From Bacteroidota bacterium (GTDB taxonomy: Bacteria; Bacteroidota; Bacteroidia; Bacteroidales; CAIWKO01): DNA of 64,000 nucleotides. Position 1 is the first letter of the stretch; each line of letters starts with the position of its first letter. Of the stretch, positions 31,679-40,920 are shown piece after piece. The notes beneath the pieces are model-generated. The model searched no databases. It saw only the letters and a list, made by a program, of their open reading frames with translations, and was not told the DNA's origin. Made by a program: the position numbers and the translations under genes. The stretch lies in contig JBAXND010000018.1 in assembly GCA_037133915.1 (NCBI GenBank), positions 1-64,000 of the forward strand, given 5' to 3'.

Positions 31679-33859
31679 ATGGCAACCGAAAAAAAAGCAG
31701 CATCGGCCAAATCGGGCAAGCCCATTGATATAGGTGAGCTAGTACTTGGATTATTTAAAAAGCACCCGAACCTGGCATATAACCATAAACAGGCATGCCA
31801 TGCATTGGGCATTACCGACAGTGCCGCTAAAGAACTGGTGAGAAAGCAGCTTCCGATAATGCTGAAAAAAGGCAGTATCAATGAGGTGAAGCGCGGTAAA
31901 TACAAATTGAATTTTGAGAAATTTGCCTCGCTGGCTCCTAAGAAAAACTACGTGACAGGTATTGTTGATATGAAACAAACCGGTAAGGCTTACATTATTA
32001 CGGACGAGCCGGGCGAAGATATTTTTATTGCCGCAAACGGCACCGGACATGCCCTTAACGGAGATAAGGTCAAGGTGCTGCTGTTTCCGCGGAGGCCGGG
32101 CCGAAAGACCGAAGGACAGGTCGTTGAAATTTTGCAGCGCGCTAAAGAAGAATTTGTCGGAGTGATGCAGTTAAGCAAACACTTCGCTTACTTAATTCCC
32201 GACCACTCGTCCATGCCGGTTGATATTTATATACCCCTTGAGCGGATTCTGGGCGCCAAAGACGGCGATAAGGCCATTGCACGCATTACAGACTGGCCCG
32301 AACGTTCGAAGAACCCGTTTGGTGAAATTATTACCGTTTTAGGGCGTCCCGGCGAGCACGAAGTGGAAATGAATTCCATACTTGCCGAATTTGGTTTTCC
32401 CTTGTCGTTTCCTCAGATTGTTGCAAAAGAAGCCGATAAAATACCTGTAACTATTACTGCAGAAGAAATAAGCAAGCGCCGCGACTTCAGGGATGTTTTT
32501 ACAATAACCATTGACCCCGAAGATGCCAAGGATTTTGATGATGCACTCTCGTTAAAAACTCTTGAAAACGGCAACTTTGAAGTAGGTGTTCATATTGCCG
32601 ATGTTTCGCATTATATTGAAGAAGGCGGAATCATTGATGAAGAAGCTTCAAAGCGGGGCACTTCGGTGTATCTTGTTGACCGCGTGGTGCCGATGCTTCC
32701 CGAATTACTTTCAAACTTTGTTTGCTCGCTCCGGCCCGACGAAGAAAAACTATGTTTTTCGGCAGTGTTTGAAATGAATGAGCAGGCAGATATTGTTGAG
32801 CAGTGGTTTGGCCGCACCGTTATCAAATCTAACCGACGATTTAATTATGACGAAGCGCAGGAACTGATTCAGTCAGGAACGGGGCAATATTCGAAGGAAA
32901 TCGGCATTCTTCAGAGCCTGGCATTAAAACTCCGGGAGGCGCGATTCCGCAAGGGAAGTATTGCATTTGAAACAGAAGAAGTGAAATTCAGACTTGATGA
33001 AAAGGGCAAGCCTATTGGTGTTTATATTAAACAGTATAAAGATTCGAACAAACTTATTGAAGATTTTATGCTGCTTGCCAACCGTCGCGTAGCCGAATAT
33101 GTTTCGGGATTGAAAGGCAAATCGGGACCAAAAACATTTGTATATCGTATCCATGATAAACCCAACCCCGAAAAATTATCGATATTCAGCGCTTTCGTTG
33201 CCAAGCTCGGTTATTCCATAAATTCGGGAACAACAAAATCGCTGGCAAAATCGTTCAATTCGCTTTTTACTTCAATAAAAGGCAAGGGCGAAGAAAACCT
33301 GATTAATTCGCTTGCCTTACGCACCATGCAAAAGGCAGTGTATTCAACACAAAATATCGGACATTACGGACTGGCGTTCGCGCATTACACACATTTTACG
33401 TCGCCTATACGCCGATACCCCGATTTAATGGTGCATCGCTTATTAGCGCGTTATCTTGCCGGAAAGCCTTCGGCTGATAAAAAAACGTATGAAGATTTAT
33501 GCGACCATTCGTCGGATATGGAGCGTCGCGCCACTGAAGCCGAACGTATGTCGGTGAAGTTTAAGCAGGCAGAATATCTTTCAGATAAGCTCGGGCAGGT
33601 TTTCGAGGGCCGTATTACGGGCATCAGCAAATGGGGTATTTACGCAGAAATATCAGACAGCAAATGTGAGGGCATGATTTCTATTCGCGACCTTACAGAT
33701 GACGTGTATCACTTTGACGAAGACAATTATGTTGCCGTTGGGCAATACTCCAGAAAACGCTACCGCCTGGGCGATAACGTGAAAATTCAGGTGAAGCGTG
33801 TTGACCTGTCGCGCAAGCAAATCGACTTTGTGTTCCCTGCAAAAACTATATCAGGTTAA
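31679..33859 (+). CDS. rnr: Ribonuclease R
   Basis: 726 residues. The order is an N-terminal winged helix (about 15-75), cold-shock domains (about 80-220), the RNB catalytic domain (FTIDPEDAKDFDDALSLK with the acidic magnesium ligands, and FTSPIRRYPDLMVHRLLARY), and a C-terminal S1 domain (GRITGISKWGIYAEISDSKCEGMI). This is the full RNase R layout and rules out RNase II by length. It degrades structured RNA 3' to 5' in the cytoplasm. Its last 14 bp overlap the end of the convergent response-regulator gene. Confidence 0.95.
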   Translation: MATEKKAASAKSGKPIDIGELVLGLFKKHPNLAYNHKQACHALGITDSAAKELVRKQLPIMLKKGSINEVKRGKYKLNFEKFASLAPKKNYVTGIVDMKQTGKAYIITDEPGEDIFIAANGTGHALNGDKVKVLLFPRRPGRKTEGQVVEILQRAKEEFVGVMQLSKHFAYLIPDHSSMPVDIYIPLERILGAKDGDKAIARITDWPERSKNPFGEIITVLGRPGEHEVEMNSILAEFGFPLSFPQIVAKEADKIPVTITAEEISKRRDFRDVFTITIDPEDAKDFDDALSLKTLENGNFEVGVHIADVSHYIEEGGIIDEEASKRGTSVYLVDRVVPMLPELLSNFVCSLRPDEEKLCFSAVFEMNEQADIVEQWFGRTVIKSNRRFNYDEAQELIQSGTGQYSKEIGILQSLALKLREARFRKGSIAFETEEVKFRLDEKGKPIGVYIKQYKDSNKLIEDFMLLANRRVAEYVSGLKGKSGPKTFVYRIHDKPNPEKLSIFSAFVAKLGYSINSGTTKSLAKSFNSLFTSIKGKGEENLINSLALRTMQKAVYSTQNIGHYGLAFAHYTHFTSPIRRYPDLMVHRLLARYLAGKPSADKKTYEDLCDHSSDMERRATEAERMSVKFKQAEYLSDKLGQVFEGRITGISKWGIYAEISDSKCEGMISIRDLTDDVYHFDEDNYVAVGQYSRKRYRLGDNVKIQVKRVDLSRKQIDFVFPAKTISG

Positions 33860-34598
33860 GCTTGTCGAACAGCTCCTTTTTGTACTGGTTGCCAACCGGA
33901 AGCACTTTCATGCGCCCTTCAATAACCAGGTCGGGATATTTTATTGAATAAATTTTGTCGAGGCGCACTATATACGAACGATGTACTCTGACAAAATCTT
34001 TGGCCGGAAGAATATATTCCATGTCTTTCATTGAAGCGTGCGTCGTATATATATTTTCTTTGGTATTGATGACAATATAATCTTTCAGCGCTTCCACGTA
34101 ATAAATGTCTTCGAATTTCACTTTATTAAGCCTGTAATCGGCTCTGATAAAGATGCTGTCATTCGATGATTTACTCTCTATGACAGAATGGTAGAGGTCT
34201 CTTTCTTTTTTAACCTGAACGTCCTTTTCGTGCTTGTACAAGGCCATTTCAACGGTAGTTTGAAGTTCGGCTTCATTAAAGGGTTTTATCACATAACCAT
34301 AAGGTTCAGTGTATTTAGCACGGTCAATGGTTTGGTGATCGGCGAAACCTGTCAGGAAAATAATGGGGATATCCATTTTATCGCGGATGAGATTTGCGGC
34401 TTCCACGCCCGACAATTTCCCTTTGAGCTTAATGTCCATCAGAATAATGTCGGGTTCGTGCAATTCGGCGGTTTCTATAGCTTCTTCGCCGGAAGAAACA
34501 ACATCCACAATTTCAAAGCCTGCATTTACCAGGCACGATTTAATGTCCTTTGATACGAGAACTTCATCCTCGACAATAAGGATTTTTTTCTTAGTCAT
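33846..34598 (-). CDS. LytTR-family response regulator
   Basis: 250 residues. The receiver domain (1-125) has acidic residues VEDE, phosphoacceptor Asp55 (IILMDIKL), Thr83 (FLTG) and Lys105 (VIKPF), so it should be phosphorylatable. A coiled linker follows. The LytTR DNA-binding domain (about 148-250) starts SIFIRADYRLNKVKFEDIYY and contains VEALKDYIVI and FVRVHRSYIV. It binds promoter DNA as a dimer after phosphorylation. No histidine kinase gene is adjacent. The paralogue upstream at 34718 has the same length and layout. A TATTTTTG element at 34638-34645 provides its own promoter. Confidence 0.92.
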   Translation of the reverse strand: MTKKKILIVEDEVLVSKDIKSCLVNAGFEIVDVVSSGEEAIETAELHEPDIILMDIKLKGKLSGVEAANLIRDKMDIPIIFLTGFADHQTIDRAKYTEPYGYVIKPFNEAELQTTVEMALYKHEKDVQVKKERDLYHSVIESKSSNDSIFIRADYRLNKVKFEDIYYVEALKDYIVINTKENIYTTHASMKDMEYILPAKDFVRVHRSYIVRLDKIYSIKYPDLVIEGRMKVLPVGNQYKKELFDKLNLI

Positions 34599-34637
34599 TT
34601 TTGTAGGATTTATTTATTTTTTTGTTTAACTTTCGTA

Positions 34638-34645
34638 CAAAAATA
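34638..34645 (-). promoter_or_regulatory. Putative -7 promoter element (TATTTTTG)
   Basis: On the minus strand TATTTTTG matches TAnnTTTG about 40 bp before the start of the response regulator at 33846-34598, within the 119-bp gap between the two paralogues. Confidence 0.45.
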
Positions 34646-34717
34646 GGAAAAAAACAAATTCATTACGAATGTGACCAAAAAAAATAAATCTTATAACATC
34701 AAGATAACTAAGTATTT

Positions 34718-35470
34718 TTATACTCTATTTAGACGATTATATAAATCTTTTCGATAAACACTACCTATTGGCACAATCCTTGACATACCGTCGACTTCAA
34801 TTTCGGTATACTTGATTGTAACTATTTTATCGAGGCGGGCGATAAAGGATTTATGAACCCGGATAAAATCTTTTTCAGGAAGAATGCTCAGAATTTCTTT
34901 CATGGTGGTATGCGCTGTAAAATTGGCATCTGCCGTGAAAATATTGATATAGTCTTTGAGTGCCTCCACGTAGTATATTTCGTCAAAACGTATCCTTTTC
35001 AAACCACTGTCTGTTCTAACAAAAACGCTGTCTTTAGAGGGTTTTATTTCGGCAATGGATTGATAGAGCTCTTTTTCTTTTTTAAGCTGCATGTACTTCT
35101 GGTGTTTATGAAGCGCCATCTCAATGGTGGTATGCAGTTCTTTTTCGTAGAATGGTTTGACGAGATAGCCGTATGGTTCAGATTCTTTGGCCATTTCTAT
35201 CGTGGTCTTATCCGCGTAAGCGGTAAGAAAAATAATGGGCACATCTGAATTATTTCGTATTAGCCTTGCCGCTTCGGTTCCGCTCATGGGTCCGTTAAGC
35301 CTGATATCCATAAGAATCAGATCCGGGTCTAACTCAGCGAATTCCTCTATGGCTGCTTCACCGGATGTTATCACGCCCACTGTTTGATATCCCGAACTTC
35401 CCAAACAGGCAAGAATATATTCGGAAACGATTGATTCGTCTTCAACGACCAAAATTTTTGCTTTTGACAT
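34718..35470 (-). CDS. LytTR-family response regulator, paralogue of the next gene
   Basis: 250 residues, same architecture as the gene at 33846. The receiver has VEDE, Asp in LILMDIRL, Thr in FLTAYAD and Lys in LVKPF; the LytTR domain contains VEALKDYINIF and FIRVHKSFIARLDKI. More than half of the residues match its neighbour, strongest in the linker and the LytTR start, so the pair arose by tandem duplication. The recognition helices differ enough to allow different operators. It has its own promoter (TATATTTG at 35500-35507), so the pair is not one simple operon. Confidence 0.92.
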   Translation of the reverse strand: MSKAKILVVEDESIVSEYILACLGSSGYQTVGVITSGEAAIEEFAELDPDLILMDIRLNGPMSGTEAARLIRNNSDVPIIFLTAYADKTTIEMAKESEPYGYLVKPFYEKELHTTIEMALHKHQKYMQLKKEKELYQSIAEIKPSKDSVFVRTDSGLKRIRFDEIYYVEALKDYINIFTADANFTAHTTMKEILSILPEKDFIRVHKSFIARLDKIVTIKYTEIEVDGMSRIVPIGSVYRKDLYNRLNRV

Positions 35471-35499
35471 GGGTGGTGTGTTTTAATTTTCTACTTCTA

Positions 35500-35507
35500 C
35501 AAATATA
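35500..35507 (-). promoter_or_regulatory. Putative -7 promoter element (TATATTTG)
   Basis: TATATTTG on the minus strand, 30 bp before the response regulator start at 35470 and just outside the end of the MORN-repeat gene. Confidence 0.5.
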
Positions 35508-35512
35508 AGGAA

Positions 35513-37024
35513 TTACTTTTCAATATCGTTATCAATTTTACTTCCGTCGATAGTTTTTTCAACTCCGTCTTCAAAAGTTATCGTAATCAATTTTGTTCCA
35601 TCTTCATTAAAAACCGACCAGTTTCCTTCTTTTTTACCCATTACAAAACTTCCCTTTTCTCTTATTTTGCCATTCTCATAATACCAGATATGGTCGCCAT
35701 TTGCATTGCCGTCGACATAACTGCCATCAAAATATAAAATACCGGAGCTGTATTGCTTCCACAAGCCGTCCCTTTTTCCGTTAACATAGGAACCATTTTC
35801 AGTATCGTCGCCCACTTTGTATATCCATTCTCCGTCTTCTTCTCCATCTACAAAATTTCCGGAAATTATTATGCTTCCCGAGTCGGAAAGCTCTTTCATG
35901 GGACCGTCGGGAAGTCCGTCTGAAAACGCTTCCTCTTTGCGCAGATTGCCCGATTCAAAGTACCAGCGCCATATGCCATCAATTTTGCCCGCAGCATTAT
36001 AGGTTCCTTTTTGTTCCTGTTTTCCATCCTTAAAATAGTAGAGCCACTCCCCTTGCTTTTTTCCATCTTTGTAAGTGCCGGCCGACATCTGCTCACCGCT
36101 GTCGTAAAACTCTTTCCATTTGCCCTGTTTCAGTCCTTGCTCATCAACAATGCCTTCGCCCACAATTACACCATTTTTAAAAATATAGGATTTCAAAATC
36201 TGTCCATCCTGTGCGTATTCTCTGCGCACACCTTCGGGAATGCCGTCTTTATAACTGGCAACAATCTTTGGTTTTCCGTTTTTATAATAATCTGTTTTTA
36301 CCTGTAGGCTTGCAAGTTCGGGAGCATCGGTAATTTCAACGTCATTCAGGTATTTCCGTATGCTTAACAAATTACCGTCTTTACCGTATTCTTTAAAATA
36401 GCCGTCTTTTTTTCCGTACGACCAGTTACCTTCCGATTTAAGAATTTCATCGTAGTAAAATTCTTTCCATGGTCCATGTTTAAGACCATCGCGGTAGCGA
36501 TTGATATTTTCGCTTCCTACATTGTATCCGTGTTTGTAATCAATCAGCGTTATTACATTACCGTCATGATCGTATTCACGGCCTGTTCCTTCTTCGCGAC
36601 CATCAATAAAATTGACCTTGCTTTTAATTTTTTTATCGGGATAATAATAAAATGTGAATCCCTGTTTTACGTCGTTTATAAAATTTTCTTCAATAATCTG
36701 TTGCTTCTGAAAGGTGCGTCTGATACCATTTTTTAATCCTGCCGAATAATTAATTTCGAGCACCACTTTTCCCGAATCGGAATAGAAACGCCACAGACTG
36801 TCGAGCAGGAAATTTTTTCTGTTGCCTTCCGATTTAAGGATGCCCGACTGGTAATATGTTTTCCAATAACCATCAGGTTTTCCCCGGTACATGAAACCTT
36901 CGCTGGCAATATTTTTATTAGGGTAATAAAACACCGCATGGCCGTTTGATACAACCGTATCCTGAGCATACATATTAATACCTGCAAAAAGAAATGCAAG
37001 AATCAATAGATTTCGTTTCATCAT
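35513..37024 (-). CDS. MORN-repeat (YwqK-like) secreted protein
   Basis: 503 residues with a signal peptide (KRNLLILAFLFAGINMYA). Nearly the whole mature protein is an array of about 18 MORN_2-type units of 20-25 residues with the pattern YxxGxxxxEGxxxxGxxxGxWxxY, for example GVRREYAQDGQILKSY and GKWKEFYDSGEQMSAGTYKD. Such arrays form long beta-hairpin ribbons that bind lipids, proteins or sugars. The location is periplasmic or outer surface; no anchor or T9SS tail is seen. The stop lies 2 bp before the nadA stop-side gap (nadA is upstream and ends at 37027), so nadA and this gene may be one transcript. Confidence 0.82.
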   Translation of the reverse strand: MMKRNLLILAFLFAGINMYAQDTVVSNGHAVFYYPNKNIASEGFMYRGKPDGYWKTYYQSGILKSEGNRKNFLLDSLWRFYSDSGKVVLEINYSAGLKNGIRRTFQKQQIIEENFINDVKQGFTFYYYPDKKIKSKVNFIDGREEGTGREYDHDGNVITLIDYKHGYNVGSENINRYRDGLKHGPWKEFYYDEILKSEGNWSYGKKDGYFKEYGKDGNLLSIRKYLNDVEITDAPELASLQVKTDYYKNGKPKIVASYKDGIPEGVRREYAQDGQILKSYIFKNGVIVGEGIVDEQGLKQGKWKEFYDSGEQMSAGTYKDGKKQGEWLYYFKDGKQEQKGTYNAAGKIDGIWRWYFESGNLRKEEAFSDGLPDGPMKELSDSGSIIISGNFVDGEEDGEWIYKVGDDTENGSYVNGKRDGLWKQYSSGILYFDGSYVDGNANGDHIWYYENGKIREKGSFVMGKKEGNWSVFNEDGTKLITITFEDGVEKTIDGSKIDNDIEK

Positions 37025-37026
37025 GA

Positions 37027-37959
37027 TTATTTTTTCCTTTCTGCCGAAAGTTTCAGCATTTTCATGATTGGTTCCCTTGCTTTTTCCATCACGGCTTCAT
37101 CAAGCAATATTTCGGGCTGTTCCGTGAGCAGGCAATTGTAAATTTTTTCAACCGTAATCATTTTCATAAATTCACAATCGTTGCAAGCACAGTTTTTATC
37201 GGCCGGAACCACCATAAATTCTTTTCCCGGCGATGATTTTTTCATTTGATGCAGCACTCCGGTTTCGGTTGCAACAATAAATTTTTTGCTGCTGTCTGTT
37301 TGTGTGAATTGTATAAGCTTGGCTGTAGATCCAATAAAATCAGCCATTTCAAGAATTATTTGCCGGCATTCGGGATGAGCTATTAATTTGGCATCAGGAT
37401 GCGCCATTTTTAAATCAACGATAGCCTGAAGATTCAGCGTATCATGAACTTTGCAACTTCCTTCCCAAAGAATCATATTCCGCCCCGTGATATTGTTGAT
37501 ATAATTACCGAGATTTTTATCGGGAGCAAAAATTATCTGTTTACTTTCGGGAATGCTGTTAACGATATCAACCGCGTTGCCCGAAGTGCAAATTATATCC
37601 GAAAGAGTTTTTACTTCGGCAGAGCAGTTTATATATGAAACGACTACGCAACCGGGGTGTTTGTCAATGAATTTTTTAAAATCAGCAGGTTGGCACGAAT
37701 CGGCAAGTGAGCAGCTGGCGTTCATGTCGGGCAGTAACACTTTTTTTGACGGATTTAAAATTTTAGCTGTCTCGGCCATAAATTTTACGCCGGCAAACAA
37801 AATAATATCGGCTTTGGTATTACTGGCTTTTTCCGATAGCCCGAGGCTGTCATCAACAAAGTCGGCAATATCCTGTATATCGGCTGTTTGGTAGTAATGT
37901 GCAAGTATAACAACGTTCTTCTCTTTTTTCAGCCTTAATATTTCGTTGATCATGTTCAT
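37027..37959 (-). CDS. nadA: Quinolinate synthase A
   Basis: 310 residues, the usual length of three-cysteine NadA. The first cluster Cys is Cys83 in PDMNASCSLADSC, the second lies in WEGSCKVHDTL and the third in the CACNDCEFM motif; these bind the 4Fe-4S cluster. HYYQTADIQDIADFVDDSL and HPECRQIILEMADFIGST are family motifs. It condenses iminoaspartate with dihydroxyacetone phosphate to quinolinate for NAD synthesis. nadB and nadC are not in the window. A well-formed promoter lies 24 bp upstream. Confidence 0.95.
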   Translation of the reverse strand: MNMINEILRLKKEKNVVILAHYYQTADIQDIADFVDDSLGLSEKASNTKADIILFAGVKFMAETAKILNPSKKVLLPDMNASCSLADSCQPADFKKFIDKHPGCVVVSYINCSAEVKTLSDIICTSGNAVDIVNSIPESKQIIFAPDKNLGNYINNITGRNMILWEGSCKVHDTLNLQAIVDLKMAHPDAKLIAHPECRQIILEMADFIGSTAKLIQFTQTDSSKKFIVATETGVLHQMKKSSPGKEFMVVPADKNCACNDCEFMKMITVEKIYNCLLTEQPEILLDEAVMEKAREPIMKMLKLSAERKK

Positions 37960-37982
37960 TGTGAATAATCTTTTCAGGAAAA

Positions 37983-38012
37983 CAAAAGTACAACTAAAGC
38001 AACACTAAACAA
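37983..38012 (-). promoter_or_regulatory. Promoter of nadA
   Basis: On the minus strand TACTTTTG (37983-37990) matches TAnnTTTG. A TTG 19 bp upstream matches the -33 element at the proper spacing. This is the best two-element promoter I can find in the window. The leader would be about 20 nt. Confidence 0.6.
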
Positions 38013-38484
38013 GCCTGAAGAATTGTGCGAAAAGTTTTTATTAGTTAATAGTTATTATTTAAAAATCTTTATCGTTATTAATAACTCCTGTTAGTATTGT
38101 TGATAAAATTAATTTCAAAAAATTGTATTTATAATTATTGAAACTTTACTAACATAAAACTAACATTTTTTATTTTATCGAAGCTTGTTTATTAAACGTT
38201 TGAAACTTTATTAACATTAATGAACACAAGGGAAGATTTTGTGAGTATTGATAAATTATTGCTACTTTTATGTCGTGGTTTATGTTGAAAAACAAGGATA
38301 AAAACAATGAAAATCCGGGTTAGACCGAAAATGAAAAAAGAATTAACAAGGAAAATAATTTTTTAAGTTCAATTGTTTATAAGATGTGAACTATTTATAA
38401 TACAGTTTATTACAATTTATATAAACAGCTAAATTATTGAAATTCAATTATAATTTTTTTATGTTTTTTTAATTTTATTAACAA
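38013..38484. other. Very AT-rich intergenic region with direct repeats
   Basis: No gene is supported between the divergent nadA and rpiB genes. GAAACTTTACTAACAT (38140-38155) and GAAACTTTATTAACAT (38202-38217) are direct repeats starting 62 bp apart with one difference. The region also has several 9-mers close to DnaA boxes (TGTTGATAA near 38099, TGTTTATAA near 38374 and TTATTAACA near 38209 and 38476), but such strings are expected by chance at this AT content. It may hold regulatory sites or, less likely, an unwinding region. Confidence 0.4.
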
Positions 38485-38937
38485 ATGGAAGATTTTGATA
38501 TTGTTGTAGGGATTGGATGCGACCATGCAGGTTACGAACTGAAAGAAAAACTGAAAAGTAAATTAAAAAAATTCGGATATACTGTACAGGATTTTGGAGC
38601 TAATTCAAAACTGAGTGTTGATTACCCCGATATTATTCATCCACTGGCAAAAGCCGTGAATGATGGAAAGATTCACAAAGCAATAATTATTTGCGGAAGC
38701 GGTAATGGTGTGGCTATGGTTGCCAATAAGTACATCAACGTTAGAGCGGCCGTTTGCTGGAGCCCTGAAATTGCCAAGTATGCACGACTTCATAATGATG
38801 CCAATATTATTTCAATACCCGCACGCTTTGTTAGCCAGCGTAAGGCTTTCACAATCATGGATGTATTCATGACAACAGCTTTTGAAGCGGGTCGCCATAA
38901 AATAAGAGTAGAAAAAATAAGCGCTGTAATTGTATAA
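38485..38937 (+). CDS. rpiB: Ribose 5-phosphate isomerase B
   Basis: 150 residues, the normal RpiB length. GIGCDHAGYELKEKL is the substrate-binding start, VDYPDIIHPLAKAV follows, IICGSGNGVAMVANK holds the catalytic Cys and the anion hole, and RAAVCW plus ARLHNDANIISIPARFV closes the site. It interconverts ribose 5-phosphate and ribulose 5-phosphate in the pentose phosphate pathway. lutB follows after 9 bp, so the two form an operon. The promoter must lie in the AT-rich region upstream, but no clear TAnnTTTG is seen close to the start. Confidence 0.93.
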   Translation: MEDFDIVVGIGCDHAGYELKEKLKSKLKKFGYTVQDFGANSKLSVDYPDIIHPLAKAVNDGKIHKAIIICGSGNGVAMVANKYINVRAAVCWSPEIAKYARLHNDANIISIPARFVSQRKAFTIMDVFMTTAFEAGRHKIRVEKISAVIV

Positions 38938-38946
38938 TTTTATAAG

Positions 38947-40332
38947 ATGAGCGAACAATCAAAGGAATTCCAGAAAAAAGCAGAAGAAAAAGCGTTTGAC
39001 CTGAAACACCGGAAGACAATAAAATTCAATATAGGCCGGTATAATATCTCAGTTCCTAAAGGAAAACTTCAGTATTCTAACTTAGAACTGGCAAAGCGTC
39101 GTGCAGCAAATATAAAGTGCCGCGTTGTCAATGAACTGGAACATTATCTGAAAGAATTTGAAGCAAATTTTACTGCCAAAGGCGGGAAAATAATCTGGGC
39201 TGTGGACGCACATGAAGCCATTCATGAGATTTCTAAAGTGCTGAAAAATGCCGGTGTGAAGAAAATTGTGAAGTCAAAATCCATGACCACCGAAGAACTT
39301 GAATTCAATGAAGAGCTTCATAAAGAAAACATAACATCCATTGAAACAGATTTGGGTGAGTATATTGTGCAGGTAGCGGGCGAAAAGCCTTATCATATCA
39401 TTACTCCGGTAATGCACAAATCAAAAGAAGATATTGCCGAATTATTCAATAATAAATTCGGAACGCCTCCGGGAAGTTCACCGGAATATATTACCGCCTG
39501 GGTTCGTGAAAAATTACGTCAGGAATTTGTTACGGCTGATGCGGGAATCAGCGGTGCCAATTTTCTGATTGCAGATACCGGTTCTGTTTGTCTTACAGAG
39601 AATGAAGGAAACGCTCTGATGTCAACGTCATTTCCTAAGATTCATATTGCTATTGGCGGCATTGAAAAAATACTACCGTCAGTAAAAGATCTTGCATTAT
39701 TCTGGCCATTACTCTCGACACACGGCACCGGCCAGAATGTTACGGTATATAATTCAATCATCTCCGGACCCCGCCAGGAAGGCGAAACAGACGGTCCCGA
39801 AGAAATGTATGTTGTATTGCTTGATAACGGCCGTACTGAATTACTTAAAGCAAAGGATCAGAAAATTGCCCTTGCGTGTATTCGTTGCGGCGCCTGCTTA
39901 AACGGCTGTCCTATTTACAGAAACATTGGCGGACATGCCTATGGAACAGTTTACAGCGGTCCTATCGGCGCCGTGATTACACCGCATCTTAAAGGTTTTG
40001 CGAATTATAAACATCTCAGTTTTGCTTCATCATTGTGTGGTAAGTGTACCGAGGTTTGCCCGATGAATATACCATTGCATAAATTACTGCTTTACAATCG
40101 CAGAGATGCCGTAAAACTTGGATACAGCACAACCGCCGAAAAAGTAGTTGTTTATGGCTGGAAGACGGTAATGACGCATCGCTGGATGATTGACAAATTT
40201 GGTCCTAAGATGAAAAACAGAATGATAGGGATGTTCTTTAAAACGCCCTGGGGACAGCGCAGGGAAATACCCGAAGTGAAACCAAAATCATTCAACAGGA
40301 TATGGAAAGAATCCAAAGGTCTGAGTTCGTGA
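38947..40332 (+). CDS. lutB: LutB/LldF-type iron-sulfur protein of lactate oxidation
   Basis: 461 residues. The N-terminal LUD domain is seen in NFLIADTGSVCLTENEGNALM and PKIHIAIGGIEKI. Two 4Fe-4S motifs follow: Cys311, 314, 317 and 321 (CIRCGACLNGCP), and Cys364, 367 and 371 (CGKCTEVCP). A C-terminal segment of unknown fold completes it. With LutA and LutC this protein forms an L-lactate dehydrogenase that feeds electrons to quinones. lutA and lutC are not adjacent; rpiB is upstream instead. Confidence 0.88.
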   Translation: MSEQSKEFQKKAEEKAFDLKHRKTIKFNIGRYNISVPKGKLQYSNLELAKRRAANIKCRVVNELEHYLKEFEANFTAKGGKIIWAVDAHEAIHEISKVLKNAGVKKIVKSKSMTTEELEFNEELHKENITSIETDLGEYIVQVAGEKPYHIITPVMHKSKEDIAELFNNKFGTPPGSSPEYITAWVREKLRQEFVTADAGISGANFLIADTGSVCLTENEGNALMSTSFPKIHIAIGGIEKILPSVKDLALFWPLLSTHGTGQNVTVYNSIISGPRQEGETDGPEEMYVVLLDNGRTELLKAKDQKIALACIRCGACLNGCPIYRNIGGHAYGTVYSGPIGAVITPHLKGFANYKHLSFASSLCGKCTEVCPMNIPLHKLLLYNRRDAVKLGYSTTAEKVVVYGWKTVMTHRWMIDKFGPKMKNRMIGMFFKTPWGQRREIPEVKPKSFNRIWKESKGLSS

Positions 40333-40443
40333 TAAACAGTATTCTACAACTGCACGTACTCAAATTCCTTATCGGAATAATTGCGAGAACCGGGATATGA
40401 TGACGTGCAGCAGCATAAAAGGTCATTCAGAAAATAGCAGCCA

Positions 40444-40905
40444 ATGAAAACCCGACTTCAGCTCACAAGCGACCTTTGTGATAGTTATCACGCTATCGCA
40501 GTATGCTCGCACATCAAAGATTATAAGTTATCGTGGAGCATCAACCAGCAACTGGCTTTTAGTTTCAGAAGGATTGAAAATCTGAAAATATTCAAGGCGC
40601 GTAAGTGTGAGCAAGGTTTTCCGATGTTTGTACATGAAGACGATTTTTTAGAATTGTCGTATTACCTTGTGAAAAACAATTGCGGTGCCGATGTTTTGTT
40701 CAGCAATATAGGGCAGGTTGACTACATTTTATTTCTGCACGATTGTCCGGGCAAACCCTTTGCTGAAAAAATGGTATCAAAACTTAAGGACTTGCCGAAT
40801 GTACTTACGGCCTACCTTCTGGACTTGACTCAAATCAAAGATGCCGCAAGCCTTCTGGAAGAAATGGAGCTGCACCTTATACCACACGCGTCCTCAAAAA
40901 AATAG
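40444..40905 (+). CDS. IPExxxVDY family protein
   Basis: 153 residues. The sequence has the layout of the small Bacteroidota family named after IPExxxVDY: KDYKLSWSINQQLAFSFRRI near the start, a middle beta segment and the name motif, here in the form SNIGQVDYILFLHD. The IPE residues are not conserved in this copy, but the VDYILFLHD part and the position directly upstream of pyruvate kinase are both typical. The function is unknown. The pyk gene starts 15 bp downstream, so the two are cotranscribed. Confidence 0.78.
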   Translation: MKTRLQLTSDLCDSYHAIAVCSHIKDYKLSWSINQQLAFSFRRIENLKIFKARKCEQGFPMFVHEDDFLELSYYLVKNNCGADVLFSNIGQVDYILFLHDCPGKPFAEKMVSKLKDLPNVLTAYLLDLTQIKDAASLLEEMELHLIPHASSKK

Positions 40906-40920
40906 AAAGTAATAATAATC

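Noticed and set aside
38307..38366. 19-codon ORF (MKIRVRPKMKKELTRKIIF) after AAGGAT in the AT-rich gap
   Set aside because: It has a plausible ribosome binding site, but at this length and base composition chance is likely and there is no supporting context.
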